NCBI GenBank assembly: GCA_024123915.1
Contig: CP099650.1
Location: 4,898,001-4,962,000, forward strand
Direction of reading: 5' to 3'
Length of the DNA stretch: 64,000 nt
Source: Oxalobacteraceae bacterium OTU3CAMAD1
GTDB lineage: Bacteria > Pseudomonadota > Gammaproteobacteria > Burkholderiales > Burkholderiaceae_D
Shown: positions 26,637 through 35,968 of the stretch, one piece after another
How the letters are laid out: each line of letters begins with the position of its first letter
Numbering within the stretch: position 1 is the stretch's first letter
Notes under the pieces: generated by a model
What the model was told of the DNA's origin: nothing
Databases searched by the model: none
The model's input: only the letters and a program-made list of their open reading frames with translations
Position numbers and translations under genes: made by a program

Positions 26637-27700
26637 TTCCCATCCCCCTTCACCAGCATCCGCTGCAACGCCGACAGCGCCAGCACGATGACAAAGAACA
26701 CCAGCGTGATCGTCGAGCCGTAGCCGACGTCCTGCTCCTTGAAGCCGCTGCGCACCGCGTGATACACCACCGTCGTCGTGGAATCGAGCGGACCGCCGGA
26801 GGTCATCACATCCACTTGAGTGAACAGGCCGAACGCCAGCAAGGTGGTCGACACCAGCACGAAGATGATGGTGTTGCGCAGGCCGGGCAAGGTCACGTGA
26901 ACGAAGCGCTGCCACGCGTTGGCGCCCATCAGCGTGGCCGCCTCGTACAACTCGTGGGAGATCGACTGCAGGCCGGCAAGGAACACCAGCATCTGGAAAC
27001 CGGCTCCCTGCCAGGCCGACATCAGCGCGATCGCCGGCAAGGCGTAGCGGCTGTCGCCCAGCCAGTCCGGTCCCGCGTCGGGGTCGTGCAGCAGGCCGCG
27101 CAACAGCTCATTGAGCATGCCCCGGTCGGTATTGAGCATGAACGCCCACACGATGGACGCCACCACCATCGACGTCACCACCGGCGCGAAGTACACGGTA
27201 CGGAAAAACACCCTCCCGCGTATCTTCTGGTTGACCAGGATCGCCAGGCCCAACGCCGCTCCGCACTGCAGCGGCAGCACCAGCGCGGCGAACAGGAAGG
27301 TGTTGATCAGCGACCGGTAGAACAAGGGATCGGTGGCCGCCAGCACGATGCGCGATTCGCCGATATCGATCTGGAACGCGGGACGATAGCCTTCCAGCTC
27401 CGGCTTGTCCTTGCGGACCTGCCGCCACGTCGGGTAACGCACGCCCTCCTCGTCACGCACGGCGGCGCCCTGCGCATCGCGCACCGGATCGACGACGGCG
27501 ACATTCAGCGCCAGCAGGCGCCGGTAATTGTCCAGGCCAATGTACTGGGTCGGCTCGGGCGACATCAGGCGGTGATTGGTCATGGTGGCGCCGGCTGCGA
27601 GCAGCATCGGCAGCACGACGAACAGCGCGAACAATAGCAATGCCGGCGAGGCGAAGGCCGCCACCGCGAACGGATTTTCCCGGCCAAGTTTGGTTTTCAT
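26633..27700 (-). CDS. sugar ABC transporter permease (MalF-like)
   Basis: 355 aa. N-terminal helix (FAVAAFASPALLLFALFVVLPMLL), a periplasmic loop of about 100 residues with YPTWRQVRKDKPELEGYRP, then the core helices and the EAA loop (YEAATLMGANAWQRFVHVTLP). Its start overlaps the substrate-binding-protein stop (ATGA). The large loop is typical of MalF-type subunits. Confidence 0.9.
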   Translation of the reverse strand: MKTKLGRENPFAVAAFASPALLLFALFVVLPMLLAAGATMTNHRLMSPEPTQYIGLDNYRRLLALNVAVVDPVRDAQGAAVRDEEGVRYPTWRQVRKDKPELEGYRPAFQIDIGESRIVLAATDPLFYRSLINTFLFAALVLPLQCGAALGLAILVNQKIRGRVFFRTVYFAPVVTSMVVASIVWAFMLNTDRGMLNELLRGLLHDPDAGPDWLGDSRYALPAIALMSAWQGAGFQMLVFLAGLQSISHELYEAATLMGANAWQRFVHVTLPGLRNTIIFVLVSTTLLAFGLFTQVDVMTSGGPLDSTTTVVYHAVRSGFKEQDVGYGSTITLVFFVIVLALSALQRMLVKGDGK

Positions 27701-28968
27701 AAGCCGCCCCCCGTTTTGCGCACGGCGAAACCGTAACCGTTGTTGCGCGAGATATTGTGTTCCATCGCCTCGACCGCCTCGTCGAACGCCTCGGTGGCGT
27801 CCTTGCCACTGCGGATATCGGCCATCGCCTTTTCGAACGCCGACGACATCGCCGGATACGCCGGACTGGCCGGCCGCGACACCGCATAGCGCTTGGCGAA
27901 CTCGAAATAGATACGCCAGTCGCCGCCCGGACGATAATGCTCGGTGAGCGCCGCCCCCTCCGCGCTCACCGGCACAAGCCCGGTATCGCGCGACGCGGCG
28001 GCGATTTCCGCCGGCGAGATGAGATGCGCCAGGAAGGCCGCAGCGCCTTCGGGCTGGCGGCAGCTGCGCGTGATGCCCCACTGCCAGGAAGCCGCGCCGA
28101 TCTTGGGACCATGGCCGAAGTCCGGCGGCGGCATCACCACCAGATCGTCGCCGAATTGTTCGCTGTACTTGCGCGCCTTCCACGAGCCGGTGTAATGGAA
28201 CAGCGAGCGGCCTTGTTCGAAGGCCTTGTCGTCCGCCGGAATCCGCTCGACCAGTTTGTCCTTGAACAGGCGGCCGTAATAGCGGCCGACAGCGACCGCC
28301 GCATCGCTGTTCAGTACACCGTCGACGCGCACGTAGCCATCACGGTCTATCAGGTCGGTGCCGGCGCTTTGCAGCCAGGGTGAGAACGCATAGCTGTACC
28401 ACTCGCCCTTGAAACGGCCGTTCAAATCCAGCGGGAAGCGATAGCGCCCGCTCTTCTTCACCTTCGCCAGCACGTCATGGAACTCGGCGGCGGTATAAGG
28501 TTGATCCATCGTCGCCACGCGCACACCCAGGGCGTCCAATCGGGAGCGGCGCGAAAACAGCGCCAGCGCCACGTCGAACTGGCCGACGCTATACAGCTGG
28601 CCCTTGTAGGTTCCGCGTCCGCCTTCCAGCAGCTTGTCCACCGCATCGGCCGGCAGCAGCCCGTCGAGCGCGCGCACATGTCCGGCCCAGGCGAAGTTCG
28701 GCACGGTCGGCTGGTCCATGGCGATGATGCACGGCAGTTGACCGACCAGCGAGGCGGCGGTGATCGACTCGGTGTACGAGCCTTGCGGAATCGACTCGAC
28801 CACGACCTTCCACTGCTGCTGCGAACGGTTGAACCGATCCACGGCCGCCCTGCCCGACGCCATTTCGGCGTCGCCGGTATCGTGGCGCCATAGTTTGATC
28901 TGCACCGGCGCGGCCAGCACCGGTAGCGCGGTCGTGACCAGCAGCGCCGCCAACAATCCGCGCCTCAT
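27697..28968 (-). CDS. sugar ABC transporter substrate-binding protein
   Basis: 423 aa with signal peptide (about 1-19, VLAAPV) and the extracellular solute-binding family 1 fold: IKLWRHDTGDAE near the start, YTAAEFHDVLAKVKKSG, GAASWQWGITRSCRQPEGAAAFLAHL. No lipobox Cys, so it should be free in the periplasm. It begins within the stop of lacI (ATGA). Given GH32 and fructokinase neighbours, the ligand is probably sucrose or a fructo-oligosaccharide (inference). Confidence 0.88.
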   Translation of the reverse strand: MRRGLLAALLVTTALPVLAAPVQIKLWRHDTGDAEMASGRAAVDRFNRSQQQWKVVVESIPQGSYTESITAASLVGQLPCIIAMDQPTVPNFAWAGHVRALDGLLPADAVDKLLEGGRGTYKGQLYSVGQFDVALALFSRRSRLDALGVRVATMDQPYTAAEFHDVLAKVKKSGRYRFPLDLNGRFKGEWYSYAFSPWLQSAGTDLIDRDGYVRVDGVLNSDAAVAVGRYYGRLFKDKLVERIPADDKAFEQGRSLFHYTGSWKARKYSEQFGDDLVVMPPPDFGHGPKIGAASWQWGITRSCRQPEGAAAFLAHLISPAEIAAASRDTGLVPVSAEGAALTEHYRPGGDWRIYFEFAKRYAVSRPASPAYPAMSSAFEKAMADIRSGKDATEAFDEAVEAMEHNISRNNGYGFAVRKTGGGL

Positions 28969-30017
28969 CGCTTGGCCTTCATCGCCCGCAGGGCCTTGAC
29001 CGCGCTGGCCGATGGCGCGGCGACGGTGCCGCGCATGACCGGCACGCAGGGCACGCGGATGGTGGCGGCCGGCGACGACGCCTGCTCCAGCACATGGCGG
29101 CCGGACAGCTCGCCGATTTCGCGGTACGGCAGCGCGACCGTGGTCAAGCCAGGGTCCAGCGCCTCGGAGATCAATCGGAAATCGTCGAAGCCGACGATCG
29201 ACACGTCGGCCGGCACGCGCAAGCCGCGCCGCTGCAAGATGAAGATGACGCGCATGGCCATCTTGTCGTTACCGCACAGGATGGCGGTGGGCCGATTGTC
29301 GCTGGCGAAGAGGCGGTCGACGGCGTCGGCAAGATGCGAGAACTCGTCCGCGTCGCCCGCCTCCGCGCCGTGGATCAGCCAATCGGGATTGGGCGTGACG
29401 CCATGCTCGCGCATCGCGCGCTCGAAACCGCGCAGACGCAATCCGGTCGCCACCATGCCCGGTATCAGTTGAAGGAAAGCGATCTCGCGGTGTCCTGCCT
29501 GCAGCACGATTTGCGCCGCAGCATAGCCACCGCCCTCGTCATCCGGCACCACCTGCGTGTAGCGGCCCTGCGCCTCGAAACAATTGGCCAGCGCCGTCGG
29601 CGTGCTGCCCAGCAGCGGCTCGACGATGACTTCGCGGTGAAACGGCGTGGCGAACAGGATCGCCTCGACCCGCCGCTCGCGCATGTCGGCCACCAGGCGG
29701 TTGGCGACATCGGCATGGCCGCCGGTCTCGCCGATCAGCATCACCTTGCCCATTTGCTCGCACACCAGCTGTATACCCTTGATGATCTCGGACGAATCCG
29801 GCGTCGTCGTCAGCTTTTCAGCGATGACGGCGACCAGCCCTGTCGGACGCCCGCGCAGCATGCGCGCGGCAGCCGAGGGCGTGAATTCGAGGCTGCGCAT
29901 GGCCTGCTCGATACGGGTGCGGGTCTTCTCCGACACCTCGGTCCCGCCATTGAGTACGCGCGAGACGGTCTTGATGGACACACCGGCCTTCTCCGCCACA
30001 TCGTGAATCGTTGCCAC
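28965..30017 (-). CDS. LacI-family transcriptional regulator of the fructan locus
   Basis: 350 aa. The N-terminal helix-turn-helix and hinge (TIHDVAEKAGVSIKTVSRVLNG) are classic LacI, followed by a periplasmic-binding-protein-like ligand domain (GLVAVIAEKL, ILCGNDKMAMRVIFILQRRGLRVPADVSIVGFDDF). It is the first gene of the minus-strand fructan operon. The palindromic site at 30072-30087, 55-70 bases upstream, suggests autoregulation. Identical or near-identical sites precede the GH32 and receptor genes. The inducer is probably a fructose-derived sugar. Confidence 0.9.
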   Translation of the reverse strand: MATIHDVAEKAGVSIKTVSRVLNGGTEVSEKTRTRIEQAMRSLEFTPSAAARMLRGRPTGLVAVIAEKLTTTPDSSEIIKGIQLVCEQMGKVMLIGETGGHADVANRLVADMRERRVEAILFATPFHREVIVEPLLGSTPTALANCFEAQGRYTQVVPDDEGGGYAAAQIVLQAGHREIAFLQLIPGMVATGLRLRGFERAMREHGVTPNPDWLIHGAEAGDADEFSHLADAVDRLFASDNRPTAILCGNDKMAMRVIFILQRRGLRVPADVSIVGFDDFRLISEALDPGLTTVALPYREIGELSGRHVLEQASSPAATIRVPCVPVMRGTVAAPSASAVKALRAMKAKR

Positions 30018-30071
30018 ACAGTCTCCTTGAATATTTGCCGCAGCGCTGGAATCTTGCCGTCTTCCGCGAAA

Positions 30072-30087
30072 TGTCCAACGTTGTCAT
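30072..30087 (-). promoter_or_regulatory. putative LacI-family operator upstream of lacI operon
   Basis: Coding-strand sequence ATGACAACGTTGGACA, identical to 20302-20317. It is 55-70 bases before the regulator's start and in the divergent region with the DUF2243 gene. Confidence 0.75.
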
Positions 30088-30236
30088 TTGTTTTGCAAAT
30101 GATATGGATTCCGGGGATTCCAGTCAACAAAAATATTGAGGGGCAGTTTCCTGTTTTTTGTTTTTTCTCTAACGTAATGGAATAAATGGCTGACGTGAGT
30201 TCGGATAAAATCCGCCCATCTCAATCAGGAGGTGAC

Positions 30237-31019
30237 ATGAATAACACTATTGCTTCTGTTCTAAAGTCGCCCTGGGCCAAGTGGGGATTCGTGCTTGGCT
30301 TTGCCCTTGGCGGATTTTTCGACGGCATCTTGTTGCATCAAGTGCTACAGTGGCACCACCTTCTCAGCCTGGTGGAAGGTATGGACGACCTGCGCCTTCA
30401 GATCTTGTGGGACGGTTATTTCCACGTCTTAATGTACGTGATCGCCGTTGTTGGACTGTGGGGTCTGTGGCGCTCCAGAAACTCTACGCATGGAGAATGG
30501 GGCAGCGCACTGATCGGTTCTGTACTACTCGGGTTTGGCGTCTGGAACTGGGTGGATATAGGGTTGGCGCACTGGATCATGGGTATCCACCGGGTGCGGC
30601 TCGACAGCGCCCCCTTGATGTGGGATCTCATCTGGCTTGCTGCTTTCGGCGTGCTTCCGATCCTCGCGGCATGGTGGGTGTACCGAACCAATGCCGCCCG
30701 CCTGCGAAACTCTGCAGTAGCGGTGATGCTGCTCACTGCGGGCGCCGGCGGCGCAGGCACCTGGGCCTTGCAGCCCGCGCCTGAAAACCAATTTACCACT
30801 GTTGTGTTCGGCTATGGCGCCGAGCCCCGCGATGTCTTCGCCGCCTTGAAGGCAACCGACGCCCGGCTGGTATGGACGGACCGGGAGATGGGCGTGGTGG
30901 TGGTGGCCGTCGCTCCGGAACATAAACACCAGTTTTACCGGCATGGTGCGGCCCTCGTTGGGGGCACCGTCGGCGCCGTTGGCTGCGTCAACTGGACCAG
31001 GGCTCAAGCAAATATCTGA
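30237..31019 (+). CDS. DUF2243 family membrane protein
   Basis: 260 aa. The ATG follows a near-perfect ribosome site AGGAGGTGA; an upstream ATG (30186) has none. The family hallmark GGFFDGILLHQVLQWHHLLS lies in the first membrane segment. Four hydrophobic helices follow, conserved His residues are retained, and a soluble C-terminal part (about residues 180-260) includes VVVVAVAPEHKHQFYRHG. The tail is longer than the usual DUF2243 core and may be a separate small domain. Function of the family is unknown. Divergent from the fructan operon. Confidence 0.83.
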   Translation: MNNTIASVLKSPWAKWGFVLGFALGGFFDGILLHQVLQWHHLLSLVEGMDDLRLQILWDGYFHVLMYVIAVVGLWGLWRSRNSTHGEWGSALIGSVLLGFGVWNWVDIGLAHWIMGIHRVRLDSAPLMWDLIWLAAFGVLPILAAWWVYRTNAARLRNSAVAVMLLTAGAGGAGTWALQPAPENQFTTVVFGYGAEPRDVFAALKATDARLVWTDREMGVVVVAVAPEHKHQFYRHGAALVGGTVGAVGCVNWTRAQANI

Positions 31020-31061
31020 TAGCACCATGCACCAGCAGGCGCCGATCCAAGGGGCAACTCT

Positions 31062-31595
31062 CTATAAGGGCGACTCGGGCGGATAGGTGATGCGCAACCC
31101 CTCGACACTGGCGAACGGCGTTAGCTTGTGCGGACGCCGGCCGCGCGCATCGATGATGTCGTCGACGCGCACGCCGCGCACCAGCAAGGCATCCGCCACC
31201 AGGGAGCGATGGCAGCGCCACGGCACCGCCTCCGCGCACATCAGCGCGCACGGCTTGGCGCTCGCCAGTTCAATGACAGCATCGACGTTGGCCGCAAACT
31301 CATCGGTCTGCATATAGTCGGCGTAACCGCGAAACGAGAGGTTGCGCCAGCCCGCATTGGGCGAGTCGCCGCAAGGGCGGCGCAGGCCCCCAAGGCCGCT
31401 TAGGTAGCGATATTCGATGCCGGCTTCGGCAAGCGAGACTATCAGCTGCTCTTGGCCGAATTGCGGATTGTGGCGGGATTTGGGTATCGTCCGGATGTCG
31501 AGCAGGCAGGCAACCCCGTTCTGCCACAGCAGTCCGATAAAATCTTCGATGGCGCGGTTTGAATGGCCGATGGTGAAGACGAGTTCTGGTGTCAT
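31062..31595 (-). CDS. DUF488 family protein
   Basis: 177 aa from MTPELVFTIGHSNR, chosen because GAAAG is suitably spaced; an ATG two codons earlier is also possible. The family start TIGHSNRAIEDFIGLL and the conserved LLDIRTIPKSR, GLGG, CALMCAEAVPWRCHRSLVADAL segments are all present. DUF488 proteins have a conserved Cys-rich centre (here LMCAE..CHR) and unknown, possibly redox or nucleic-acid-related, function. Confidence 0.85.
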   Translation of the reverse strand: MTPELVFTIGHSNRAIEDFIGLLWQNGVACLLDIRTIPKSRHNPQFGQEQLIVSLAEAGIEYRYLSGLGGLRRPCGDSPNAGWRNLSFRGYADYMQTDEFAANVDAVIELASAKPCALMCAEAVPWRCHRSLVADALLVRGVRVDDIIDARGRRPHKLTPFASVEGLRITYPPESPL

Positions 31596-31704
31596 ACGCA
31601 TCTTTCGCGGTAAGCGTGGCCACAATTCTGGCATGGACGTACCGCGCGAAGCGCACCGTTCGGTTAGCCTACAGCTTCTTGCTCATGAAAATGCGGCTGA
31701 TACC

Positions 31705-31917
31705 TTACTGCTCAGCGTCAAATTTCTGTTTAACAAGCGGTAAGAAGCGCTCGGCGACAAACCAGCGGGTGAACCCGCAAGTGCCACAGACAACGACGCG
31801 ATATTTAGCGCCATGAAGGCTGCCCACCGGGAGCAGTTCACCTGTTGAACCCGGAACGACTTCTTTCGAAAAATGCTCTTTGCCGCCGCATTCCGTACAA
31901 GATCTCCCGATTGCCAT
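31705..31917 (-). CDS. small zinc-ribbon protein
   Basis: 70 aa. Two CxxC pairs, CTEC near residue 7 and CGTC near residue 44, form a probable zinc ribbon. The C-terminal RWFVAERFLPLVKQKF is likely an amphipathic helix. No DNA-binding or enzymatic domain recognised. The Cys spacing makes it a credible small gene. Confidence 0.7.
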   Translation of the reverse strand: MAIGRSCTECGGKEHFSKEVVPGSTGELLPVGSLHGAKYRVVVCGTCGFTRWFVAERFLPLVKQKFDAEQ

Positions 31918-32117
31918 TGTCTATTCCCTTTTTATTGGCTCACTAGCCATCACCGCCCTGCAGCGGCCCGATCACAGTGTAAGGTGCATGTTGTTCCAAA
32001 AGCAAGTGAGGTTTCTCGAGTAGAGTTTCGCCTACTTCCAGACGGCGGTTACGCCGATAGGCCAGCGCAGCAACGAAGATTAGCATTGCCCATCCAATCA
32101 ACTTTCAGGAGACGGCA

Positions 32118-32405
32118 ATGAGCAAAGACAATCACCAGCAATCCGTTGGCGGCCGAGGCGCCACGGACGGCCTGAGCGGCACCGAGCACTCGGGCACCGA
32201 GGGCGCCGATAGCGGCCAGGGCGTCAACAAAGGCGCCGGCAAAGGCCAGCATGGCCACGGCGGCCAGCACTCCGGCGGCATGGGCGGCGAACACGGCGGC
32301 GACCTGCATGACGTCGGTCTGGCGCAGAGCGGCATGACCGGCGGCAGCGGCGGCGGCGGCAATCCCACGAAAAAAGACGATAAAAAAAACCAGCCGACTC
32401 CCTAA
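32118..32405 (+). CDS. glycine/histidine-rich low-complexity small protein
   Basis: 95 aa after a strong ribosome site (CAGGAGACGGCA). Composition is Gly, His, Ser and Asp rich (GQHGHGGQHSGGMGGEHGG) with a lysine-rich end (KKDDKK), hydrophilic and probably disordered. No signal peptide. The His-Gly run might bind metal ions (inference). Its 3' end overlaps a hairpin that looks like the terminator of the opposite-strand beta-galactosidase gene. The roughly 200 bases before it show no clear promoter. Confidence 0.65.
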   Translation: MSKDNHQQSVGGRGATDGLSGTEHSGTEGADSGQGVNKGAGKGQHGHGGQHSGGMGGEHGGDLHDVGLAQSGMTGGSGGGGNPTKKDDKKNQPTP

Positions 32406-32418
32406 CGAAGGCGGCTGG
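32382..32418 (-). terminator. rho-independent terminator for the GH2 gene
   Basis: Read on the minus strand, CCAGCCG and CGGCTGG form a 7-bp stem around a 15-base loop, followed by a run of eight T and more T-rich DNA. It begins about 20 bases after the stop of the GH2 gene. The stem overlaps the end of the plus-strand small gene. Confidence 0.75.
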
Positions 32419-32438
32419 CCTGGGACGAGCGCACAATC

Positions 32439-34949
32439 CTAAGGTTTGCTGCTCAACTCCGCCTTCGCGCTGCCGAGCCCCTCGCTGGTGGCGGTGACGA
32501 CGATCTTGCCGCCCTGCCCCGCCCGCGTGCGCACGATCGCCAGCGCCAGGCCGTTGAACGCGGGCCGCTCCGGCGACTGGAACGACACATGGCTGGTCGC
32601 GTCGCCGTTGTCGGTGGCCACCAGCTCGGCCGGGCCGCTGACGGTGAACTTGACCTTGTTGTGCGAGCGCGGCACCGCCAGTCCGCCCTTGTCGGCGATC
32701 GTCAAGGTCACGAACGACAAATCCTTGCCGTCGGCATTCAAAGCGCTGCGGTCGGCGGACAACTGAAGCTTGGCCGCCGCGCCGGTGGTGCGCACCGTAT
32801 CCTCCGCCCACTGCTTGCCCTGTTTGTACACCACTGCGCGCAAGGTGCCCGGCTTGTACACCACATCATCCCAACGCAGACGGTAGTCGCGTGGGCCGCG
32901 CTTTTTGCGTCCCAGCGACTCGCCGTTGAGGAACAACTCCGCCTCGTCGCCCGACGTGTACAGATGCACCGGCGTCACCTGCCCCACGCGCTCCGGCCAG
33001 TTCCAGTGCGGCAGCAGATGCGCCATCGGCAGCTCGGGCCGCCAGCGCGCCTGGTACAGATAGAAACGGTCCTTCTTGAAACCGGCCAGGTCGACAATCC
33101 CGAAATACGAGCTACGCGACGGCATCTTGATCTTGCGAAGCTCGGCCAACTCCTTGGCGGCCTGCTGCTGCTGCGCCGGATCGGTGAAGTTGAAGACATT
33201 GGTGGCGTCGTCGTTGTACGGCGTCGGCTCGCCCAGGTAGTCGAAACCGGTCCACACGAATTCGCCGGCGACGAAGGGGTTATTGTCGATGCCGGCAAAT
33301 TCGACGTCCGGCGACCATGCCCAAGGCGGCGCCGTCAAGTCGTAGCTGCTGACCTGGAAGTTGAACGCGCCCTTGGTTTTGTCGTCGCTGACGGGGAAGA
33401 AGTACTCGCCGCGCGAACTGACGGTGGACGAGGTCTCGCTGCCGTACAGCGGCAGGTAAGGCGCGCTCTGATGCAGCCGGCCATACTCGGCCGGCTTGTA
33501 GTTGTAGCCGAACACGTCGATGGCGGTCTGGAAGCCGTCATAGCCGGAGTTGATCTTGTTGAAGCCGGCCGTGGTGGGACGCGAGCGGTCCTCGCTGCGC
33601 ACGATGTCGGCCAGGTGGACGGCGACCTTCCAGCCTTCCGGCTGGCCCTGCTCCATGATCTCGTTGCCGATGCTCCAGGCGATCACGCTCGGATGGTTGC
33701 GGTCGCGCTGGACCATTGCGCGCAGGTCCTTTTCGTGCCAGGCGTCGTACAGGGTGGCGTAGTCGTTCTTGGTCTTGGGAATGCGCCAAGCGTCGAAGGC
33801 CTCGACGATGATCAGCATGCCCATGCGGTCGGCCAGCTCCAGCAGCTCGGGCGCCGGCGGATTGTGCGTGGTGCGGATGGCGTTGACGCCCATTTCCTGC
33901 AGAATTTCGAACTGGCGCTCGAGCGCGCGCACGTTCAGCGCCGCGCCCAGCGCGCCCAGGTCGTGGTGCTGGCTGACGCCTTGCAGCATCACGCGCTCGC
34001 CATTGAGCAGGAAGCCGCGCGCCGCGTCGAAGGCGATGGTGCGCACGCCGAACGGCGTCTCGACCACGTCGACCACCTGGTCCTTGGCGGTCACCGTTGT
34101 GACGGCGACATAGCGCTTGGGCGCGCGCAAGCTCCACAATTGCGGACGGGCCAGCTGCAGCGACTGCGTCAGGATCGCCTGCTTGCCGGCCGTGATCTTG
34201 GCGGCGGCCGACGCGGCGGTCTGCGCCAGCGCCGCGCCGGTGCGGCGGCCGGCCGCGTCCAGCGCGTAGACGGCGGTGCTGACCTTGGCCTCGGCGTCGG
34301 CGCCCTGGTTGTCCAGGGTCGCGCGGATCTCGACGGTGGCGGCATCGGCGCTCACCGTCGGCGTCAGCACGAAGATGCCGTTGTGGGCCACGTGCAGCGG
34401 CGTCGTCTTGACCAGCCAGACGTTGCGGTAAATCCCGCCGCCCGGATACCAGCGCGACGACTCCGGCGGATTGTCGATGCGCACCGCCAGCACGTTTTGC
34501 GCGCCCGGCTTCAGATACGGGGTCAGCTCCAGCCGGAACGACGAGTAGCCGTAGGGCCAGCCGCCGACCTTCTGCCCGTTGAGATACACGGTGGCGTGCG
34601 ACATGGCGCCGTCGATATCGATGAACACCCGGCGTCCGGCGTCGCTGGCCGGCGCCGCGAAGTGCTTGCGGTACCACGCCACGCCCCACCATGGCAGCTT
34701 GCCGGTTTCGCCCTCGTACTCCTGCTTGAACGGGCCTTCGATGCCGAAGTCGTGCGGCAGATCGAGTTTGCGCCAGCGGCTGTCGTCGAACGCCGCGTCG
34801 CCGACGGCGCCCGGCGGCTCGCCCTTGATAAAGCGCCAGTCGGCATTGAAGGAGATCCGCTCGCGCACGGCGCGCTCGTCCGCGTGGGCGGGAGCGTTCA
34901 GGCTGAGGGCGACGGCGGCGAGCATCAACAGGTAGCGTAAATATCTCAT
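32439..34949 (-). CDS. GH2 beta-galactosidase-like glycoside hydrolase, exported
   Basis: 836 aa. Signal peptide about 1-23 (NAPAHA). GH2 sugar-binding domain (about 45-190, with WYRKHF and RWYPGGGIYRNVWL), immunoglobulin-like domain, and TIM barrel with acid/base Glu430 (GNEIMEQG) and nucleophile Glu505 (YGSETSS). WTGFDYLGEPTPY follows, then C-terminal DUF4982-like and Ig-like domains. It hydrolyses beta-galactosides or a related glycan, probably in the periplasm. It stands alone with no transporter gene adjacent. Confidence 0.87.
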   Translation of the reverse strand: MRYLRYLLMLAAVALSLNAPAHADERAVRERISFNADWRFIKGEPPGAVGDAAFDDSRWRKLDLPHDFGIEGPFKQEYEGETGKLPWWGVAWYRKHFAAPASDAGRRVFIDIDGAMSHATVYLNGQKVGGWPYGYSSFRLELTPYLKPGAQNVLAVRIDNPPESSRWYPGGGIYRNVWLVKTTPLHVAHNGIFVLTPTVSADAATVEIRATLDNQGADAEAKVSTAVYALDAAGRRTGAALAQTAASAAAKITAGKQAILTQSLQLARPQLWSLRAPKRYVAVTTVTAKDQVVDVVETPFGVRTIAFDAARGFLLNGERVMLQGVSQHHDLGALGAALNVRALERQFEILQEMGVNAIRTTHNPPAPELLELADRMGMLIIVEAFDAWRIPKTKNDYATLYDAWHEKDLRAMVQRDRNHPSVIAWSIGNEIMEQGQPEGWKVAVHLADIVRSEDRSRPTTAGFNKINSGYDGFQTAIDVFGYNYKPAEYGRLHQSAPYLPLYGSETSSTVSSRGEYFFPVSDDKTKGAFNFQVSSYDLTAPPWAWSPDVEFAGIDNNPFVAGEFVWTGFDYLGEPTPYNDDATNVFNFTDPAQQQQAAKELAELRKIKMPSRSSYFGIVDLAGFKKDRFYLYQARWRPELPMAHLLPHWNWPERVGQVTPVHLYTSGDEAELFLNGESLGRKKRGPRDYRLRWDDVVYKPGTLRAVVYKQGKQWAEDTVRTTGAAAKLQLSADRSALNADGKDLSFVTLTIADKGGLAVPRSHNKVKFTVSGPAELVATDNGDATSHVSFQSPERPAFNGLALAIVRTRAGQGGKIVVTATSEGLGSAKAELSSKP

Positions 34950-35003
34950 GGGGTCCGTTTGAAAGAGTCGATGGATAAAAGCGTGGTGCCGGGCGGGGTA
35001 AAA

Positions 35004-35735
35004 CTATTTGTTCAGCAGCGTCAGCGACAATTCCCAGTCCGCCCGCCAGGCATACAGAAAATCATGCGTGGCGAAGGCCTTCTTCAGGCGCGGAACTGGG
35101 ACGCGATACACCTCGTTCAAGCCCAGCGCCAACGTCACGGGATTCCACAGGGTGTTGTGCTTGTTCTTCTTGCCCTTGCCGCCGCTGCCTTTGACGCGGG
35201 CGCCATCGTCGCCGAAGATGCCGATGCCGTCGTCGAGCGATTGCGCCAGATCGAGCCTGGCCAGGCCGTCGAAGGCGGCCAGGATCTCGTCGCGGCCGAT
35301 GCCGTCCTGCGATTCCTTCACGCCTTCGGCCTTGACGGGTTGCGGTTGGGCTTCGCGCTTGAGCCGCGCGGCCAACTGCTCCAGATCCTTTTTCTGAAAG
35401 CGCAGCTCGTGCAGCGCACGCCGGAAACCGGGTGGCGGCAGCTTGGCGACGATCTTGTAGGCATCCTTGGTGATGGTGATGAGCACGTCCTCGCTGCCGG
35501 CGGCCAGGCGCGCGGTATCGCCCTCGAAGAAGATCGGCGCCGCGTAGCCGCCGTTGGCGTCGCCGAACAGCTCGGGATAGGCGGCGTCGTAATCGAGCCA
35601 GACATACGGCGTGACGCCGCGCTCGATCAGGCGCGCCAAGGTCCAGGGCGCATCGCCCACGCCCTGCTGCGCGAGCCACTCGCAGGCTTGTTCGGTGGTG
35701 GCGCGGAAAGGTAAGGTCGGGCTGGTGGACGTCAT
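35004..35735 (-). CDS. hypothetical protein
   Basis: 243 aa, function not recognised. The N-terminal segment (ACEWLAQQGVGDAPWTLARLIERGVTPYVWLDYD) is a pattern I associate with phage- or island-borne proteins. The middle is charged, and the region near 175-195 (VKGSGGKGKKNKHN) is basic and flexible. No signal peptide. It ends 54 bases before the GH2 start on the same strand, but no functional link is evident. Confidence 0.6.
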   Translation of the reverse strand: MTSTSPTLPFRATTEQACEWLAQQGVGDAPWTLARLIERGVTPYVWLDYDAAYPELFGDANGGYAAPIFFEGDTARLAAGSEDVLITITKDAYKIVAKLPPPGFRRALHELRFQKKDLEQLAARLKREAQPQPVKAEGVKESQDGIGRDEILAAFDGLARLDLAQSLDDGIGIFGDDGARVKGSGGKGKKNKHNTLWNPVTLALGLNEVYRVPVPRLKKAFATHDFLYAWRADWELSLTLLNK

Positions 35736-35847
35736 CGGGTTGGCCTGGCGCTATTTTTGGCTTAAAGGAAACGTTTTAATTATAGAGCAGCCAGAGAAAC
35801 ATTCATCGTTTTACTGCCGCAGCGCCGACCCGCGCCGTCGGCAGCGA

Positions 35848-35873
35848 CTAAACAAACGCGATGCCAGAACGTC
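35848..35873 (+). promoter_or_regulatory. putative OrbS/PvdS-type ECF sigma promoter
   Basis: CTAAAC (35848-35853), 16 bases, then CGTC (35870-35873), equivalent to the TAAA-N17-CGTC promoter known for Burkholderia OrbS. The same pattern and spacing occur before the pvdF-like and fhuF-like genes. It is 96 bases before the siderophore receptor start. Confidence 0.7.
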
Positions 35874-35968
35874 TACGAACAAGGCAAACCTTCGCCTGCA
35901 CATTAACTACATAGCAACGCGCCAGCCGGCTTGTTCATCCAACCCTTCTCGATCACCGAACGCACCTT

